A DNA stretch of 64,000 bases from Kappaphycus alvarezii (lineage: Eukaryota > Rhodophyta > Florideophyceae > Gigartinales > Solieriaceae): positions 1,116,001 to 1,180,000 of the forward strand of contig NADL03000705.1 of assembly GCA_002205965.3 (NCBI GenBank), given 5' to 3'. The position numbers and the translations under genes were made by a program. Below, one piece after another: positions 12,834-23,889 of the stretch (its first letter is position 1; the number at the start of each line of letters is the position of its first letter). The notes under the pieces are model-generated. The model worked only from the letters and a program-made list of their open reading frames with translations, made no database searches and was not told the DNA's origin.

Positions 12834-13151
12834 TTGGAAACTCCACTGATATTTAATCTCATTGCATTTGGGAAGCGATACGGATTCGAGGTCAAATCAT
12901 ATGGACAGATTGCGGATAATTACGCTGCAGAATTGCTTGAATTGCATCCATTTTCGCAGAAATGCACGATGGACTTTCCTATTTTCCACAAGCTTTCTAA
13001 ATGTAGACCTGTAGGGGGATTGCTGGACTTTGTAAGGGTAGTTTACCGCAGTTACCGGGATAACGCGAAAGCAGAACAGAACCGCTTCAATAACCCCGCA
13101 CTCTCAGCAGCGGCACATGCTTGTTTTCACGGGGATCCCAAGGTGTCTTGA
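12834..13151 (+). CDS. Hypothetical ORF, 105 codons
   Basis: ATG at 12,834 gives METPLIFNLIAFGKRYGFEV and a complex, non-repetitive sequence ending FHGDPKVS before TGA. Composition is protein-like (mixed charged, aromatic and Cys residues), better than its neighbours, but I recognise no family. It is isolated: no other coding segment lies within 3 kb. It may be one exon or a fragment of a decayed mobile-element gene. Confidence 0.3.
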   Translation: METPLIFNLIAFGKRYGFEVKSYGQIADNYAAELLELHPFSQKCTMDFPIFHKLSKCRPVGGLLDFVRVVYRSYRDNAKAEQNRFNNPALSAAAHACFHGDPKVS

Positions 13152-15970
13152 CCTTGGGCACCTGGCATGCATGTTGTTAAGCCTGCGATGTTTTGTCTAC
13201 TTGTCTCATCATCCAATGAAGTGGCAATTCTTTGCATGGGCTCTCCAATCATTCTTTAGCCCGATAAAAAAGGTATAATGATTTCGAAGAGATGTGTACC
13301 ACAACGAGCTCTTGGATCAACGCCCCCGCTTTGACTATGCTTCCTTGATGTAGTGTGCAAAAGGATAAAAAGGATCAGCAAGAATCCTCGAGAGCTCGAT
13401 GACCTCTTCAATAATCGCTCCATACATAGATGAGGCAGAGGCGATTAGAGCAATTAATTAAGCTAATTAATTGTACGCGCTGGCTGGCAAAATCTCTGTG
13501 AACTTAACATGGCATTCGGCATTACTTGAGTCCATGAAATTTAAAAGTTCCGCTGGAAACATTCTAAGGATTCAGTACCGCGTTGACAGCATTGCGATGG
13601 ACTCCCATCCTCATTGCTACTGACATCGCAGGAGGTAAGAAGCTTCTAATGAATTTCCACAATGTATTGGAAATTGTGGAATAAACTCAAATTGCCAATA
13701 TTCCATGTGTTTTCATGACCACCCATATATTTAAGACATTTCACTTCAATACAGAACTCAATTCAAGGTCATGTACCGTACAAACTGCTTCAGTATCCTG
13801 GCAACAACTGCAGAGTAGTAGATCTTGCACGTGCTCTAAGTTCTGGGCCAAATTTGAGTGCTATATGTAAGGCGAATCAACGTTGGAAACTGGTTTTGAA
13901 GAAGACTGTCTCAACTATTTTCTACACGCGTTGAAGTAGGGAACTACTAAAAATCAGTTACTAGGACACACCCTTACCTATTTCAGTTCGCATTGAAGAA
14001 TCGACGAGCTCTTGAAATCCCCTGCGGCAGGATTCCAGGATACCATAAAGAAAGAAATTTTACCGCATCAAAGCACTTGTCATACCATCGGTAACGTTAC
14101 GGCTTTGAAAAATGGTCCACGGTGCAAAAAAGAAGAAATCCGCCTCAAAGACCTCTGATATTTCATGTCGCAGCGAAGAGACGACCCCTAGATCGTGTGC
14201 ATCAGTTTGAGTTATTCGAATCTGGCTAATAAATGGCGGTGCCCACAGTACCAGTAGACAGTATTTTATATTTTCAAAGTACAGTATTACTGTAGATTGC
14301 CGAAATGGCAACACTAATTATTGGGGGATGCTTCGAACTACAACCCATCGATGCATGGTCGCAGGTTCCGCCTCCCGTCTACTACCCATGATTTCGGCTT
14401 AGTCCTGTTCCGGAGTTTTTCATTTGAATCGCAATCAAAGAGGGTTTCAATTTCCCCCTGAAAAAATACCGCACTCCGCATCCGAGTTTTAAAAATCTCG
14501 ATGAACAGCTTCTTTATGAAAACAATTTTATTGTTCCCTGGTAGTTTCATGGGTAATGCTATTTATATAGGTACGGTAGAGCAAGATTCGTAGCTTCAAT
14601 GGTGAAAGTACAAGTTTGTTACGCTTTTTGGATTCTCTGCCTAATTCTTCAACAGACCCATTAAAAATTAAAAAAACTTCAACAAATGCATAAGAAAAAT
14701 CCTAAAACAAAATGTATACCCATTACGACAACTTTGCTAGAGAGGATAACGCCTTTCAATATTATACTCGTCAAAACTTTTTTGGCACCATGGAGTATAA
14801 ATTTCTAGGAGACTATACGCGTACTCAGGAAGCTTCGCTAAAACAATTCCCTTGCTCATATTCGTTGCCAGTCTTGCTCTGGAACGGGTTTCGAAAGTGC
14901 AAGGTATTCTTTTACAGCGACAATCCGCATTGGCAATAACCTCCAATGTGGCTTGTTTTGCTTGCTGGCCTCCAATCTACTTGCTAGTCGAGGGGAACGA
15001 TTGGGATGTTTTGATAAATAGACTAGTAGAGTGAAGTGCCATCAGCGCCTGCCTCAATGTTTGATGTACTGTACATGCACACTATTATACAAGTTGACTA
15101 GGTACCAGCCAGCTCATCCGTTACAATAAATGAACCGTTTTCCTATTAATATTCGTCGGTACAGATGCTACACTGTGGCCAAAATAGCAAGATGTTCCAA
15201 TAAATTCAGGACATGAAGGATCTGGGAGAAGGAGAGACATGGCCCTCTCTTCACACAAGTTTCTATTAGTGAGGGGGAGCGGCGGGGGGGTTATATGAAG
15301 GGAAATTCCAATTAAAAACATTCTACAGCAAATATTGAATAAGTTGGATATGATCTTCTTTTACAACCTACTCAATCTGCAAGTGCCAATTTCAATGCTG
15401 ATTGCAAAAAAAGAGGCTTGCGTATAGTTCGAGGAATTTGAGTGGTACACAGATTTAAATCCCGAGGCATTCGAATGGCACATGTATTTAAATCTTGGGA
15501 GGATTTGGTGATTTGGTTGCCCAGCAGTTCGCAGAATATTTGGTCCTGCACTGGAACCATGATAATTATGCCGTAAAATTATTCCCCTGTTGTCTTAGTC
15601 GGAGTATTTCCGTAACAGGGATTTGAATACTGTAATTACAGCAAGTTGTTCGAGCGGGTCAGAATGAGGCTCCGAGTTTCAGTCAAGGACGCGTGAAATT
15701 CGAGCGTTTCAAGCGGCAAAGCACAAAAGAATTGATTTTTAGCTGTTACGGAATTCACGGTATGTATGGACTACTGTATTTAAAGTTGATAACATGCTCA
15801 TATACTCAAATTCAAAAAAGCACTCGACATGAATGTCATCAGGAAGGAGGCCATTTTGGGACCTTTTCAATGCGATTTGAAGTCGCTCCTTTACAAGTAA
15901 CTTAGGAGCGCTAATTTGAGAGCTTGCGATGATCTTGTGTTGGAAATACAAGGCCAGGTGTAACCCGGAA
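13152..15970. other. Non-coding region
   Basis: About 2.8 kb with no supported gene. It holds a perfect palindrome at 13,451-13,473 and a short imperfect tandem duplication of about 36 bases at 15,440-15,515. Nothing else recognised. Confidence 0.4.
13451..13473. repeat. Perfect AT-rich palindrome
   Basis: Arms CAATTAATTA (13,451-13,460) and TAATTAATTG (13,464-13,473) around AGC. Could form a hairpin or be a dimeric protein-binding site; no gene within 300 bases. Confidence 0.6.
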
Positions 15971-15973
15971 GAT

Positions 15974-16360
15974 TTAGCATAATGGCTGCAGACTTGCTAC
16001 TGGCTTACAAACTAGCGGATCAGAAAGATGCCGAGACCTCCTAGAGGACTGGAGGCCAGCCAACAGGCATGTTACATTGAACGTTGCTGCTGCTGCGGCA
16101 TGCTTTTGTGTCTGGACCTGTTTGACCTTTCCATTGGTTTCCATTGCCCTCATAACAGTGTTGCGTGCGATTTCGGCTAGCAACTAAGAGGAGTCCGGGT
16201 GGCAGCTGCGACGGTGGAGGTGGGTATGGGAATAAGCCTACTTCTGGAAGAGATGGCCACGAGGGATTCATCATTTCTGTGCTCCACGGTTTTTGCCTCA
16301 TTAAGTCAAGTCAACGGGTTGACGGTCCAAACTTTCCTGTCAGAGGATACTAGGGGTTGA
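15974..16360 (-). mobile_element. LINE-like element, 5'-truncated C-terminal coding end
   Basis: On the minus strand this encodes a segment with ARNTVMRAMETNGKVKQVQT and KHAAAAATFNVTCLLAGLQS, preceded in a neighbouring frame by a segment aligning with the VPVP-TLGGWH block seen in the copies at 17.4 kb and 26.9 kb. I read this block as the C-terminal end of LINE-like polyproteins, where endonuclease-like domains carry an FVP-x-(A/I)-x-(S/T)LG signature. The rest of the element is absent, as expected for 5'-truncated insertion. Frames are decayed. Confidence 0.45.
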
Positions 16361-17155
16361 CTAAACCGACGTCATAAAAGCCCCTATCTCCGGAGCGACC
16401 TACTGCATGAATGTCGGATCTGGTGCGTTGGAGCCCTCTCGCGGCTTGGTGACTTGGTTGTAGTCAGCTTTTTCCAGATCGCTAGCCAGTAGATTGATCT
16501 GACGGTCATGGCTCCGCGTCCTGTCGCCTCCTTGAAAGCAATGCACGAGATGGTTGCCGAGACACTCAAGTCTTTCGGGACATTTCCATAGGAGGCGCAG
16601 AGTACAATATTACTGGAACGACATCGAGAATTTTCTTGATGAATATTTGCTTTTAGTCCCGGAGAATGGGCACATTGCACCCATTCTGGCGCATCGGGGA
16701 AAGGTATGCAGGCCCGGAAAGCTTGCCACGGTCAGCAATGGATATCTATTCCTACACACTCTGGTGGATGGCGTCCGAAAGTGTCTTCAGTGATTGGGGT
16801 TTGTTTGAGCTGAAAGCACTGAAGGTTAGACTGGGCTATCAGCTACTTTTTAGTTGGTGAAAAATTTCAGTTGTTTGTAGTGTAGATGCTGCAACTTGGT
16901 TTGAATACAAGTTCATGGGACTCCCAATTTTCGCATCACTCGCTTTAAACCAACTGAGTTTTACTTTCTGGAGGAGAGAATCCTGGATTATATGCAAGAG
17001 AATGTTCAATTCGTTGAGTGTCCAAGCTATTACATTGCGAAATACTAACTCGATGCGGGCAAAAAGAATGTGCATAACCTGTTGGGCGCTGAGCTAGGGC
17101 CAAGGAAGCCGACGACTTTTAATGGATTATGCAGACGTAAGTCTAATTCCTACTC
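16361..17155. other. Unassigned spacer
   Basis: About 0.8 kb between two LINE fragments. Short frames (for example 16,554-16,793 +) lack family resemblance. No repeat or RNA gene recognised. Confidence 0.35.
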
Positions 17156-17638
17156 ATGGTTTCTCTATGGTTAGGATTCACGGGAAGCTGCAGTTCTCGA
17201 ATACCTCAAACAGAGGAGTCCGTGGGAGGTTTTAAGTGTTTTTCCTGGAAGATATATTCGATTCTATCTCGAAGTACTCCAGAAAACCACAGTCGACTCA
17301 AAAGGACATTGAAGTTAATTGCTTTGACCCTTGTCAACCTTGAATGCAGCGAAAGCTTCAAAGTTAGAGGATACCAAAACCTCATCACCAACAAAGCTCA
17401 GGCCCGACTTGTGCCAGTGCCATACCACACACTCAGCGGATGGCACGCTGACGAATTCGAGGTTTTGAATAACGTGACCAGGCACGTAGCTGTGAGAACA
17501 ATGGAGACCTTCAGACAGATACGATCCGTCCTCATCCAAAGACACGCTGCGACATCCCTTTCGTGCAATACACGGGTCTTGCGGCTGGCCTTACTGTACG
17601 CTAGCCTTGTAAGGTCGCTCCCTCCTGCTCGTTCCTAG
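17156..17638 (+). mobile_element. LINE-like element fragment, C-terminal coding end (plus strand)
   Basis: A 160-codon open frame. From about 17,395 it reads QARLVPVPYHTLSGWHADEF, then NNVTRHVAVRTMETFRQIRS and LIQRHAATSLS. This matches the C-terminal block of the minus-strand copies (RLVPVPISTLGGWH, DFARNVATRARETYAKVKEV, LTQPHAAAAAA). It is the only copy of this block in plus orientation and the least interrupted. No 3' tail module could be matched just downstream, so its 3' end is lost or diverged. The function of the block is inferred from position only. Confidence 0.5.
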
Positions 17639-17956
17639 TGCGTAGATATGCTCCTTCCTCTCTGGAGAGCCATCAGTTCTCGAAATATGTCGAAGTCGAA
17701 CTTCCCCTTGCCATTGTTCGCACACAGCTCTCCACCATCTCATCGACTTTCGCAATGGCCTCTTCATTGCAACAGCGTGGTGGCATTTTGCGTAAGAAGT
17801 GTTCAATCGCTACTTCGGAGTGCAAGTTCCAACTACTCATCGATTCAAGAAAATAACCGGGAACTGTGACGCAGTCTCGCTGAATGAAAGAAATGTTAGA
17901 ATTATTAGCATACTTTGTGTAGACCTACTTCACGCGTTATCTGAAAAGCAAATGAT

Positions 17957-18300
17957 TTGGTTCTTTAATTTTTGAAAAGTGCGATTCGGCTATCCCCCGG
18001 TGTATGCTAGACATGCTCAGGATAATGGGTAATTTTGAGTCATGTGCCTAAATGGCTGGCGAAGCCTGTCAGCAGGCATGAGCATTGGACATCACCGCTC
18101 CTGCCGCATGCCTCTGCGTTAAAGCCGCTCGAACCGTCCCGTATGTCTCCATTGCCCTAACAGCCACGTTCGCGCCACGTCGGTTAGCACTGCGTAGGCG
18201 TCTGGGTGCCTGCCCCGAGGGTGGACATAGGGATGGGCATGAGTCTGCTCCGTGCGGAGGTCGCGATAAAAGATTCAGAAAAGTGGTGATGGTGACAGAT
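17957..18300 (-). mobile_element. LINE-like element 3' end with tail
   Basis: On the minus strand the C-terminal coding block (18,070-18,300) is followed by about 60-100 bases and then a diverged copy of the shared 3' tail module (17,957-18,010). The order block-spacer-tail is the same as at 26.6-27.1 kb, 27.2 kb and 61 kb. 5'-truncated and frame-broken. Confidence 0.45.
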
Positions 18301-18489
18301 TGAAGTGATTACGTCATCGCCAGATTCGAAAGAGCGCTATTGGAAGATTCAATCGAAACATACTCCCCCGCATAGCCCGGGACACGGCAAACCGACTCTT
18401 TCGCGCAATGAAGCCCCCGGAACACCGACCTCTTTCTATTCAAAATATGACGCGAATGGACTTCGTGCTCCCGCTTAAACGGGAATGTT

Positions 18490-19480
18490 TGGGTGCTTTA
18501 ATTTTTTGAAAGATGTGGTCGGTTGGGGCCCGGGGTATCTGAGGGTTACCGATGATGGAAAGTCCTATTTGCCAGCAAAGTTACCTGGAGCATACCACGA
18601 GATATGCCCGCCCCTTACTCATCCTTCTCCCCCAGCTTCAAACCCCTCCAGATCGGCAGCGACATCACCGACGTCGTCGCTGTCCGAAGAGTTGAGATCA
18701 GACCAGTCCATCCAGCGAGCAGGCACCACAAATGCCCCGTGCGTAGGGTCCCATCACAGGCAGGTTAGTGTCCTTCTCCGTGGCCGTAATAATCCCACTC
18801 TCGCGCCATGACGTCTGCCCATAGACGCCTTTGGGGGTTGTTTGGTAATCGGCGGCTTCCACCAAGGTGGAAGAGTAGAGCTTCCCGCCACTATGTAGCG
18901 GGGCGCGTACACAGGGAGTTCACTACGGGCCTGTTTCTTTGGGGAACAGACGGAGCCGAGTGAGAATCCGACCTTAAGCCATCAAATATTGCGAACAAAA
19001 GGTCCCTCACGGAGCGGTTCAAACCACGCTTTGCTGTCTTGGACGCTTTCACACGAGGTAGCAGATCGCATATGATTGCCGCCACCACGTGACCGATCCC
19101 GTAGTCACGCCACATAGTTACACTGTGCAAGCGGGTGAACCGTTGGAGTTCAGACACGAGGTGCTTGACCTGTGCATGTAGCCCGTTGAGGTCTTGTTCC
19201 GGTTCACGGAGCAGGGAACGGACGTCACTTTCTAGAGCGAAGTAGACCAGTCGCAAATAGAGAAAGATTCTCCGGTCGGCTTAAGCTTCCGCGGGACGTC
19301 CGACCAAGCGGCCTCCGTCCTTGCAAAAGGTGCTGCGGGATCCACCGGGGTGTCCAAATGCCAGTCTCCTTCGTCTTCGCCTTCCTCTCCGCAATCGTCT
19401 GACAAGTTGAACATCGGCATGGTCGAAAGTTGCAAAGTGGTTGGTGGACGTTTCGCTGAGTAAGTGAAGGGACACAAAGA
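18490..19480 (-). mobile_element. Decayed coding sequence carrying the LINE 3' tail
   Basis: The shared tail (18,490-18,550; contains CCGACCACATCTTTCAAA on the minus strand) is preceded by coding sequence unlike the other copies. Minus-strand pieces read FNLSDDCGEEGEDEGDWHLD (about 19,400), ESDVRSLLREPEQDLNGLHA, VTMWRDYGIGHVVAAIICDL (about 19,100), KLYSSTLVEAADYQTT, and an acidic end WMDWSDLNSSDSDDVGDVAA (about 18,700). About 300 residues in at least three frames. Family not recognised; it could be a first ORF of the same LINE or a separate gene with a captured tail. Confidence 0.35.
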
Positions 19481-19961
19481 GGTAACAGTCCTCTATGAAG
19501 GAAAGTTGTCGTGAGTAAGTTGGCCTGTGGTCAACAAAGTGAGTCGTAAAAAGGTTTGTTGGTAAGGCTCAGGTTGGTCCGCCTAAAGTGTAGACGAAAA
19601 ATTACTTTTTGGGAAAACTGCACCTTCGCATTCCAGGTAAAGATAAACTATAGAGTTCTGCCTCTCGGATGCTCCGCTTAGCCCTAGGGCTTCTTCCTTT
19701 TCTGGACCCCTTTCGAGCCGACCATTAGCCGGCTCGGATCACATCGGGAGAATCATTCGCAACCTGCAGTTCATTACAGAAGCTCATAAATATTGCAAAG
19801 TACTTGTCCCTCCAGTCGGACTGAGCTCATCCCCCATGGGTACTACAAGTTACGATTCTAGCGCCACACTCAGGTGGACCTCAACGCAACTCTCCGCGGC
19901 GATAGTCAGCATTGCTCACTATAGCTCCAACATGCCCCAACCAATGATGCAATAATGAATT

Positions 19962-20092
19962 GGTGGACCTACTCTTGCTCTAAGGTGTAGACCTATTACT
20001 TGCTCTAAGCAAAGAGTACCTACTCTTTGCTCTAAGGTGGTGGACCTATTACTTGCTCTAAGCAAAGAGTACCTTCGGTCTACCAGTAGAGT
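19962..20092. repeat. Tandem 30-bp direct repeats with internal palindrome
   Basis: An identical 30-base word occurs at 19,991-20,020 and 20,044-20,073 (53-base period), with a partial third copy just upstream at about 19,965. Between them AGCAAAGAGTA / TACTCTTTGCT (20,008-20,031) forms a perfect inverted repeat around CC. Short minisatellite or a protein-binding array. Confidence 0.7.
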
Positions 20093-20164
20093 ATTTTTGC
20101 TTTGTCAATAGACAAGTACGACGTGCAGGGCCACTAAAACTGACCAGCTTTAGAGGGGAAAGCA

Positions 20165-20500
20165 AACATCTGCATGTTACGGGCTACGACCAATCACTGA
20201 AGCTGCACACGTGGACCAAAGGACATAGCTCAGCTTTTGATGAAGCCGAAATGGCACCTTCGCCTTTGAGCTTCCGATAAGGGCATACTCGTCCACCACC
20301 TTGCAGGTAGATGTGGTCTCCGATAGGCATCCCAGGGAATCAAAGGCTAGTGGCACAAACTGCCAGCCGAGTTGCGGGCATCCAGGTGAAGCATGGCCAG
20401 GAATGGCGGCGATTTTGGTCGCAAAGTCCCTCAGTTTCCGTCGTTCCGCCGCATTGACGGCAGCGCGCGCTTCCCGGGATCCTTGGAGAGGAAGCACTGT
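20165..20500 (-). mobile_element. LINE-like fragment, endonuclease-like C-terminus
   Basis: Minus-strand frame with AAERRKLRDFATKIAAIPGH, then WQFVPLAFDSLGCLSE and KLSYVLWSTCAASVIGR. The pattern AE-x2-K...(E/Q)FVPLAFDSLG...LS-x-AL...ASVLGR is known to me from the C-terminal restriction-endonuclease-like part of several LINE-like reverse transcriptases in algae and protists. About 105 codons with no internal stop. The reverse transcriptase itself is missing here. It ends 150 bases before the plus-strand retrotransposon begins. Confidence 0.45.
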
Positions 20501-20653
20501 TGGAAAAAAGTAGAGAATACAATCGAACAGTACAGTACCACCAAACTTTACTAAATTATTACTTGCTACAAACCTGACCGACGTTGTAATTTTAAACCCA
20601 CTGTTCGCAGCGTTTAATTTACCGTAACCCGTGGCATATTTTCATGTCCATTT

Positions 20654-20925
20654 GGTGGAATGATTGGAAAATTATGGGTGAATATGATAGGGGGGCTTCG
20701 ACGTGGCTGTGATCCACAACTGGAAGCAAGTCACGCTGTCACGTCTGCATCTCGGTTGCATTTGCATCCGCCGGACTGTAAGCCACTCGAGATAAGGCCA
20801 CGTTGGCAGCGTACCGTTGCTCAAGGACTTGATGTGCGATCAGAACCCGTCGGACAGGTCTATATAACCGACAACTTGGAAACCTTTGGCACAACTTCTG
20901 GTCCCTCAAGTCGTCGCTTGTTCTC
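20654..20925 (+). repeat. Split direct repeat A1 of the retrotransposon
   Basis: Starts GGTGGAATGATTGGAAAATT and ends GTCGTCGCTTGTTCTC. Repeated as A2 at 24,874-25,142 over about 270 bases with near identity. It contains TATATAA near 20,861, a plausible promoter for the gag-like gene at 20,993. Confidence 0.85.
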
Positions 20926-20992
20926 ATCCTTCGAACCAGCTCCAGACGAATCACCGTCTAGGCCGACATTCACACAACACAACACCCTTACC

Positions 20993-21838
20993 ATGTCTAA
21001 TGCTGAATCCTCCTCTGCTGCATCAACCGGTTCCCGTATCGACGCCCTCGAAAACAAGTTTTCAACCCTCGAGAATCAACTCTCTGAAGTCGTCAATTTG
21101 CTCAAGGGTGGTGCCGGTCCTTCCGCCCAAGCCGCTCCCGCCGCTGGGCCCTCCGCTGCCGCAGATCCGCCGTCGGATCCCGCCGATCAAGCCACGGCCG
21201 CCGCCGAGGCCTTCAAGGTTGGGCAACTGCAGTTTTCACTGCCGCCCCCAAGTGCCGAGCAGGTGGGCGAAACCTTCGCCACTCGGCGAGCTTACGCCGC
21301 TACCGGTAAGCTCAACAAGTTCGAGAAACCTCTTACCGTCGCTCCCTTTCCCGCAAAAAGGTTCATTCCGGAACCTGAAGGCCTGTTTGGACGCATCAAG
21401 ACAGCCGATCAGAGGGACGGGTGGGAAGCTGAAGTCCTCTGGAACGTGGGCAACAACTGTGAAAACGCCCTCGCCAGTGCCCATCGAGTCACCGAGGCCC
21501 TGGCTGCGAAGGACGTCCAAGCCGCTACCGAGGCCTTCGCAGTTCTACATCACTTTCTTGAAGCTTCCTATTCCAGGGTATTGGAACGAGTTGATTTCTT
21601 CACCGACTCCTTGGAATCCGGTAAATCAGAGGCTATTCTTCTCCAGAAGTACCTCAGAGAAGACGACTTCCCCTACGCATCCGATTTGTATCGAACTACC
21701 AAACACAAGTTCGCCGAGCTCCGTTCGCAAGCTTACGCAAAGGAGTTCAACAAGCAACAAGCCGCCGGAAATCGCCGCCCTCCGAAGGGACCTGGAAGGA
21801 ACCAGCCTGGTCCGGCCGAAAAGCCTAGTCGCAAGTAA
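20993..21838 (+). CDS. Gag-like protein of the DIRS-order element
   Basis: About 281 residues from ATG 20,993 (MSNAESSSAASTGSRIDALE). A short coiled coil (IDALENKFSTLENQLSEVV) is followed by an Ala/Pro-rich linker and an alpha-helical central region (YSRVLERVDFFTDSLESGKS), and a basic tail (RRPPKGPGRNQPG). No zinc knuckle seen. Position before the reverse transcriptase and the coiled coil fit a Gag-like nucleocapsid of DIRS elements; there is no sequence proof of function. Confidence 0.6.
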   Translation: MSNAESSSAASTGSRIDALENKFSTLENQLSEVVNLLKGGAGPSAQAAPAAGPSAAADPPSDPADQATAAAEAFKVGQLQFSLPPPSAEQVGETFATRRAYAATGKLNKFEKPLTVAPFPAKRFIPEPEGLFGRIKTADQRDGWEAEVLWNVGNNCENALASAHRVTEALAAKDVQAATEAFAVLHHFLEASYSRVLERVDFFTDSLESGKSEAILLQKYLREDDFPYASDLYRTTKHKFAELRSQAYAKEFNKQQAAGNRRPPKGPGRNQPGPAEKPSRK

Positions 21839-23580
21839 AGCGGTCATCTCCGCCGTCGTTTTGTCCTATGTCTCAAGTCCTGTGGCGCAACACCAACGCG
21901 CCGCTCCCTTTTGGTCCCAGACCCTTCAGGCCTCCGAATTCCTTCTTCGGGCACTCCGTTTTGGAGTTTACGAGCGCCCGGTGAAAACATCCCTTTCAGA
22001 CACTCAATTCCGCCTCTCTCAAATCCCTATCGATCCGTCCGACCGGGAATTCTTCGACGACGCAATCAAAGACGCTCTTCACCGTCGAACGTACGAAGAA
22101 ATCTCAGCTGCCGAAGCTCTTCGTCTGCACAAGGATGGCTACCCGATTTCCAACGCATTCGTCGCAGTTACCGGGGAAAAACAGCGGTTGGTTGTAAACC
22201 TTTCCCGCCAGTCTACATTATTTCGAGACATGCCTGTCAAAATGGAAACCCTGGAAGGGTTCGCTCTGGATCTCAAGCGTTCAGACTACCTTTTCTCGTT
22301 CGATATCGCGAAGGGCTACCACCATTTTCGATTGCATCCCGATATTCGCAACTGGTTTATTTTCAAGGTGGACAACCGATATTTCCGCTGTATCGCCCTC
22401 CCTTTTGGATGGAAGCTTTCGCCGGCATATTTTATCAAGCTCATGAGACCCTTCGTCCGCTTCGTCCGAAATCGCCTTCGTCTGCGTATGCACCCGTACA
22501 TGGACGACTTTCTGGTCGCGGTTCGCCGACGCTCTCGTCTTCACAAGGCTCGTGTGCAAATCGATCGTCTCTTGAAGGCTTGCGGACTACTTCGCAAGGA
22601 AGACAAGGGAAACTGGGCCGGAACGCAGTGTATCGAACATCTCGGTTTTACTATCGATACCACTCGTATGATGTTTGGAATAACCGCAAAGCGAATGGAA
22701 AACTCAAGGGTATCTCGCAACAGTTGCTCCGCCAAGCACGTCGGAACCGCCGCCTGGTCGACGTCCAACTGTTACGCCACTTCGCAGGAGTGGCAATATC
22801 ATGCTCCCTGGCCATGCCACTCGCACGGTTCTACACCCGATCCATCTACGATTCGCTCAAGCTGAACACATCCAACTCAGGGAAACGGGTGAAGCTGCTT
22901 CACTCAGCGATTCGGGACCTCAAACACTGGCGCGATCTAGCTCACAGTCCGCCAGAGAGGCCCGTGTCGACCCCATCCCCTACGTTGGCGCTCCACTCGG
23001 ACGCATCGACGACCATTGGTCAAGGGGAACCTTGGGCTCCAATTTGCAACCAGGAACCCAAGGAACGTGGGAAGCTCGTGGCTTATGGGATCCTCTTCTT
23101 CGCGTCAAGCCAATAACATTCTTGGAGCTCCGCGCCGTGACGGACAACATCCGGTCGTTCGCCAACATGCTCAAGTCAGGGACTCACCTCAGAGTATGGG
23201 AGGACAACCAAGCAGTCGTGGCAATTCTCAACGCTATGACAACCAAGTCCCGACCACTCATGCAAGAACTCCGCGTGTTACACCGCTTGTTACAGAAGCT
23301 GGGAATCTCCATAGAAGCACGTTACCTCCCGTCAGCAGTCAATCGTTTCGCAGATCGGTTGTCACGACTACACACCCTCGACGACTGGAGAATCAATCAG
23401 GAGACACTCCAACCGCTGCTCGAATCATACCATCCGACTATCGACCGGTTCGCCGACAGCAGCAACAAGGTCTGCGCCAAGTTCAACAGCGAATTCGCGT
23501 GTCCTGGCTCCCTGGGGATCAACGCGCTACAACAAGACTGGCGTTCAGAGCTCAATTTTTGGAATCCTCTCTCAAGTTGA
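21839..23580 (+). CDS. Reverse transcriptase and RNase H region of the DIRS-order element
   Basis: Reverse transcriptase at about 21,950-22,700 with FVAVTGEKQRLVVNLS, DYLFSFDIAKGYHHFRLHPD (motif A), RCIALPFGWKLSPAYF (motif B) and RMHPYMDDFLVAV (motif C, MDD). RNase H at about 22,950-23,360 with ITFLELRAVTDNI, LRVWEDNQAVVAILNA and ARYLPSAVNRFADRLSRL. The RT/RH types match DIRS and Ngaro elements rather than LTR elements of the Copia type. The catalytic aspartates of RT can be seen. Treated as one region; breaks not detailed. Confidence 0.75.
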
Positions 23581-23889
23581 TTCCACTCGTCGTCAACAAG
23601 ATCTGCCACGAACAGGCAAAGGGAATACTGGTCACGCCTTGCTGGCCCGCTCAGCAATGGTACACGAAATTGCTCCGTTTGGCTCGTCCGCACGTTTTCG
23701 CCGCAGAAGATCTTTACCTCCCGCCAATTTGGGCCCCGCAAACAATGCCCACTCCTCCGTGGAAATTGGCCGTCTGGAAAATCTAGCAGAAGAAGCTCGT
23801 ACTCTACCTCTTGCTGTTACGCTACAACAGTCGGTGCTTACAGTGGCCGGGGCTGGGCGACTAATGGGGGTACCACGATCGCTCGTCTG

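Noticed and set aside
14712-15034. Possible RNase H-like piece (KCKVFFYSDN)
   Set aside because: One short word resembling the SDN motif of retroelement RNase H is not enough; flanking sequence does not continue the match.
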